This document shows, piece by piece, positions 58,765 through 59,964 of a DNA stretch of 59,964 nucleotides. The notes beneath the pieces are model-generated. The model had not been told where the DNA came from. It was given only the letters and a program-made list of their open reading frames with translations, and did not search any database. The stretch is from Candidatus Coatesiibacteriota bacterium (GTDB taxonomy: Bacteria > JAFGND01), in contig JAFGND010000064.1 of NCBI GenBank assembly GCA_016927185.1, positions 1-59,964 of the forward strand, read 5' to 3'. The number at the start of each line of letters is the position of its first letter. Position 1 is the stretch's first letter. The position numbers and the translations under genes were made by a program.

Positions 58765-59964
58765 ATGAAGACCTTTATAATTATGGTTTTTATACTTTAT
58801 TCAACTAGTATAGTTTTTTCAGCACCTGGGGATTTGATATGGAAGTATAAGACAGAAAATATTATAGGCTCTTCACCATCTGTTTCAGATATTGCTGTAT
58901 TTTTCGGAGGTTATGACACTTATATTTATTCTTTGCACACATCAGATGGATCACTTTTATGGAGATATAAAACTGGTGAAGTTATTCCTTCTTCACCTTT
59001 TTTACACGGAGATTTTTTATATATAGGAAGTAGTGATAATTTTATTTATGCTATTAATAAGACAGATGGAGAATTAAGATGGAGATATCAGACAGGAGGA
59101 GATGTTTTTTCTTCTCCATTTGTTTTTGCAGAAACAGTTTATATTGGGAGCAATGATAATTATCTTTATGCGCTTAATACTTCAGATGGGTCTATGGAAT
59201 GGAGATATCAGACAGGAAATGATATATTTTCTTCACCTTATGTAACAAACAGTATTATATGCTTTGGAAGTCGCGATTTCTACATTTATGCATTAAACAC
59301 CTCAGATGGAATATTAAAATGGAAGTATTTAACAGATGGATCTATAGATTCTTCTCCATTTATTTCCAATGGAGTTGTTTATATTGGAAACAAAAGCAAC
59401 CATGTTTACTGTATAAATGAGGATAATGGAACACCCAAATGGATATATTTGACAGGTGGAAGCGTAGATTCTTCTCCATTTGTCCTGAATAACATAGTTT
59501 ATATTGGATGCAGTGACAGTTATTTATATGCAATCAATGCATCAACAGGAGAATTTAAGTGGAGATATAAGTCAGGTGGTGCAATAGGTTCCTCTCCATT
59601 TGCAGATGAAGAAGAAGTATTTTTCGGGAGCTTTGATACTTATGTTTATTCATTGACTTGTTCTGATGGAAGTTTAAAATGGAGGTATAAAACCAGGACA
59701 ATTAAAGTGATATCTCCAAATGGAGGAGAGCTATGGGAAGTTGGTTCTATTTATGATATTACATGGACATCTGAGAATGTTGATTCTGTTTCAATTAAAT
59801 TTACTTCAGATGGTGGATCTTTATGGACAGAGATAGTAAAGATGTCTTCTAATGAAGGCAAGTATTCATGGACTATACCAGATACTCCTTCAGATAACTG
59901 TCTTGTAAGAATAGACGATATAAAAGATAATGCAACTGATACAAGTGACAGCACATTCACAATA
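58765..59964 (+). CDS. Secreted PQQ-repeat beta-propeller protein, 3' end outside window
   Basis: The frame is open from the ATG at 58765 to the window edge, so the gene is truncated (400 codons visible). It has a signal peptide (TFIIMVFILYSTSIVFSA), then PQQ/Ig-like propeller repeats of exactly 40 residues on average, each with the core SSPF, VYIGS, YLYALNTSDG and WRYKT, and then a Ser-Thr/Kre9-Knh1-like domain beginning VISPNGGELWEVGS. Such proteins are common surface or secreted proteins in FCB-like uncultured lineages. A T9SS sorting domain may follow beyond the window. Ligand unknown. Confidence 0.85.
   Translation, partial: MKTFIIMVFILYSTSIVFSAPGDLIWKYKTENIIGSSPSVSDIAVFFGGYDTYIYSLHTSDGSLLWRYKTGEVIPSSPFLHGDFLYIGSSDNFIYAINKTDGELRWRYQTGGDVFSSPFVFAETVYIGSNDNYLYALNTSDGSMEWRYQTGNDIFSSPYVTNSIICFGSRDFYIYALNTSDGILKWKYLTDGSIDSSPFISNGVVYIGNKSNHVYCINEDNGTPKWIYLTGGSVDSSPFVLNNIVYIGCSDSYLYAINASTGEFKWRYKSGGAIGSSPFADEEEVFFGSFDTYVYSLTCSDGSLKWRYKTRTIKVISPNGGELWEVGSIYDITWTSENVDSVSIKFTSDGGSLWTEIVKMSSNEGKYSWTIPDTPSDNCLVRIDDIKDNATDTSDSTFTI
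58840..59680 (+). repeat. Seven tandem 120-bp coding repeats
   Basis: From the first to the eighth Trp of the W-(R/K)-Y motif are exactly 840 bases, that is seven 120-base units. Each encodes one propeller blade. Nucleotide similarity is strongest in the TGGAGATAT and TCTTCTCCATTT segments. Confidence 0.8.

Noticed and set aside
58840-59680. CRISPR-like array
   Set aside because: The 120-base periodic repeats are in frame and encode beta-propeller blades, without unique spacers.
1-59964. tRNA or rRNA genes
   Set aside because: Spacers were read for T-loop (GGTTCGAATCC-like) and rRNA core sequences and none was seen. A tRNA scan would settle it.

Overview
The window is a gene-dense, AT-rich bacterial chromosome segment using the standard code (TGA, TAA and TAG all end genes). 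It comes from a Gram-negative-type cell: there is a TamB-like protein, a PorV/UPF0164-like barrel, many exported lipoproteins and signal peptidase I. Three secreted proteins end in Por-secretion (type IX, T9SS-type) sorting domains. Together with a ferredoxin-dependent 2-oxoacid oxidoreductase, NtrYX-like sigma-54 regulators and PQQ/Kre9-type surface repeats, this suggests an uncultured anaerobe of the FCB superphylum or a neighbour (Cloacimonadota, WOR-3 or similar). That placement is an inference from gene content. No rRNA, tRNA, insertion sequence, prophage or CRISPR array was recognised.

Layout. 1-3374: end of a DUF4390-like gene and an NtrY/NtrX-like two-component pair. 3371-6172: outer-membrane proteins and a cold-shock-domain ORF with a problematic start. 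6187-9622: two related coiled-coil/zinc-ribbon proteins flanking holA, then a LEA2 lipoprotein. 9791-10774: two lipoproteins with duplicated leaders and a strong bidirectional terminator. 11614-25132: a long tightly packed plus-strand run (trm112-like, small membrane ORF, purB, purC, GAF/pseudo-GGDEF, purL, purQ, lepB, yhaM, lpdA, DUF4126, prfB, sensor kinase, LolA-like protein). 25927-28643: a three-gene 2-oxoacid:ferredoxin oxidoreductase operon with fused beta and gamma subunits. 28699-38201: mixed genes, including pyrE, an HD-GYP/PilZ pair, truB, an ABC ATPase with a TPR partner, and a HisC-like aminotransferase. 38330-45744: a secreted PLD protein, tamB, a sigma-54 response regulator and panB. 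45912-50922: a six-gene unit of four paralogous exported five-cysteine proteins, a radical SAM/SPASM enzyme and a polytopic glycosyltransferase. 50946-57240: a WD40 lipoprotein, a papain-like protein and two large secreted hydrolases with sorting domains. 57449-59964: galT and a truncated PQQ-repeat surface protein.

The strongest candidate for an undescribed system is the unit at 45912-50922. Its four exported proteins share a GAMCY motif followed by CxxC and FCxxC. Adjacent genes overlap or are close, and a perfect 11-bp bidirectional hairpin ends the unit. Other points of interest are the zinc-ribbon pair around holA, a NtrX-like activator with GSFTNA in place of GAFTGA, degenerate cyclic-di-GMP domains, a probable leaderless mRNA for the papain-like gene, and a T15 tract upstream of the PQQ-repeat gene.
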